Shown in pieces: positions 63,761 to 64,000 of a DNA stretch of 64,000 bases. The stretch covers positions 2,877,001 to 2,941,000 of the forward strand of contig OY979731.1 in NCBI GenBank assembly GCA_963855995.1, given 5' to 3'. Source of the DNA: Muricea muricata (lineage: Eukaryota > Cnidaria > Anthozoa > Malacalcyonacea > Plexauridae). Each line of letters opens with the position of its first letter. Positions within the stretch are counted from its first letter, which is position 1. The notes under the pieces are model-generated. The model saw only the letters and a program-made list of their open reading frames with translations. It was not told the origin of the DNA and searched no databases. Made by a program: the position numbers and the translations under genes.

Positions 63761-64000
63761 ATTAATGCGCGGAAATATACCAGGTTTATTTCGAGTGTTG
63801 AACATGATATCTCACGAGTGAGCGCTGATTATATTGTATGAACTACATTCATTTCTAGCGATGTAAAATATCCGATATAAGCTATATGATTGATGTCTGT
63901 TTCAAAGGCGATAATTTTCACATGTGAAAATATCATTAGTAATGTCGAGAGTAATGCCAGATTATCAGTTTATCAGTGCCAGAAATTCCTACGAAGCGCC

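Overview
This is eukaryotic DNA, AT-rich and dense in repeats, from a metazoan. Canonical GT-AG introns, TTAGGG-type telomeric repeats, a PAN/EGF/fibrinogen-like secreted protein and many small foldback transposons suggest a cnidarian, probably an anthozoan. That assignment is inference; no ribosomal or mitochondrial marker is present. No tRNA, rRNA or CRISPR array was seen.

The backbone of the window is one host gene on the minus strand, CPSF3 (CPSF73, the pre-mRNA 3'-end endonuclease). I recovered 21 short exons between 58845 (ATG) and 6524. Everything else from about 7 to 58 kb lies in its introns. The copy looks damaged. The exon that should carry the HAGH metal ligand is not found, one donor reads CTAAGA instead of GTAAGA, the motif ASPGMMQ is missing at an exon end with a resulting frame break, and no C-terminal exons are visible below 6524. 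At the left edge (613-3278, plus strand) are three exons of a separate PAN-EGF-fibrinogen-like gene, with a decoy copy of the start of its last exon inside the preceding intron.

A single CPSF3 intron (15590-44831) holds a tandem array of about four ~4-kb units. Each carries an intronless RING - TRAF zinc finger - coiled coil - six-blade kelch gene on the minus strand (16633-18207; a split copy 34434-33052 plus 22560-22345; 37076-38719; 41219-42793). The copies differ mainly in the loops of the kelch propeller and in the number of 7-residue coiled-coil repeats.

The split copy is interrupted by a complete 10,482-bp Mutator-like element (22570-33051) with ~190-bp terminal inverted repeats, a perfect 9-bp target duplication and a five-exon transposase gene that splices in frame to 956 residues (DDE domain plus SWIM-type zinc finger). 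Other insertions in the array include a 2-kb TIR element with a decayed THAP domain and two small elements whose empty sites survive in sister units.

The right part contains a Copia retrotransposon with an open 1,283-codon gag-pol but no 3' LTR (46415-50547), the 3' end of a LINE, several foldback elements, a 54-bp minisatellite, and beyond the CPSF3 promoter an internally deleted BEL/Pao element (60458-63009) with an 8-bp-TSD MITE nested inside it. A 228-bp TIR element in a CPSF3 intron contains twelve telomeric hexamers.
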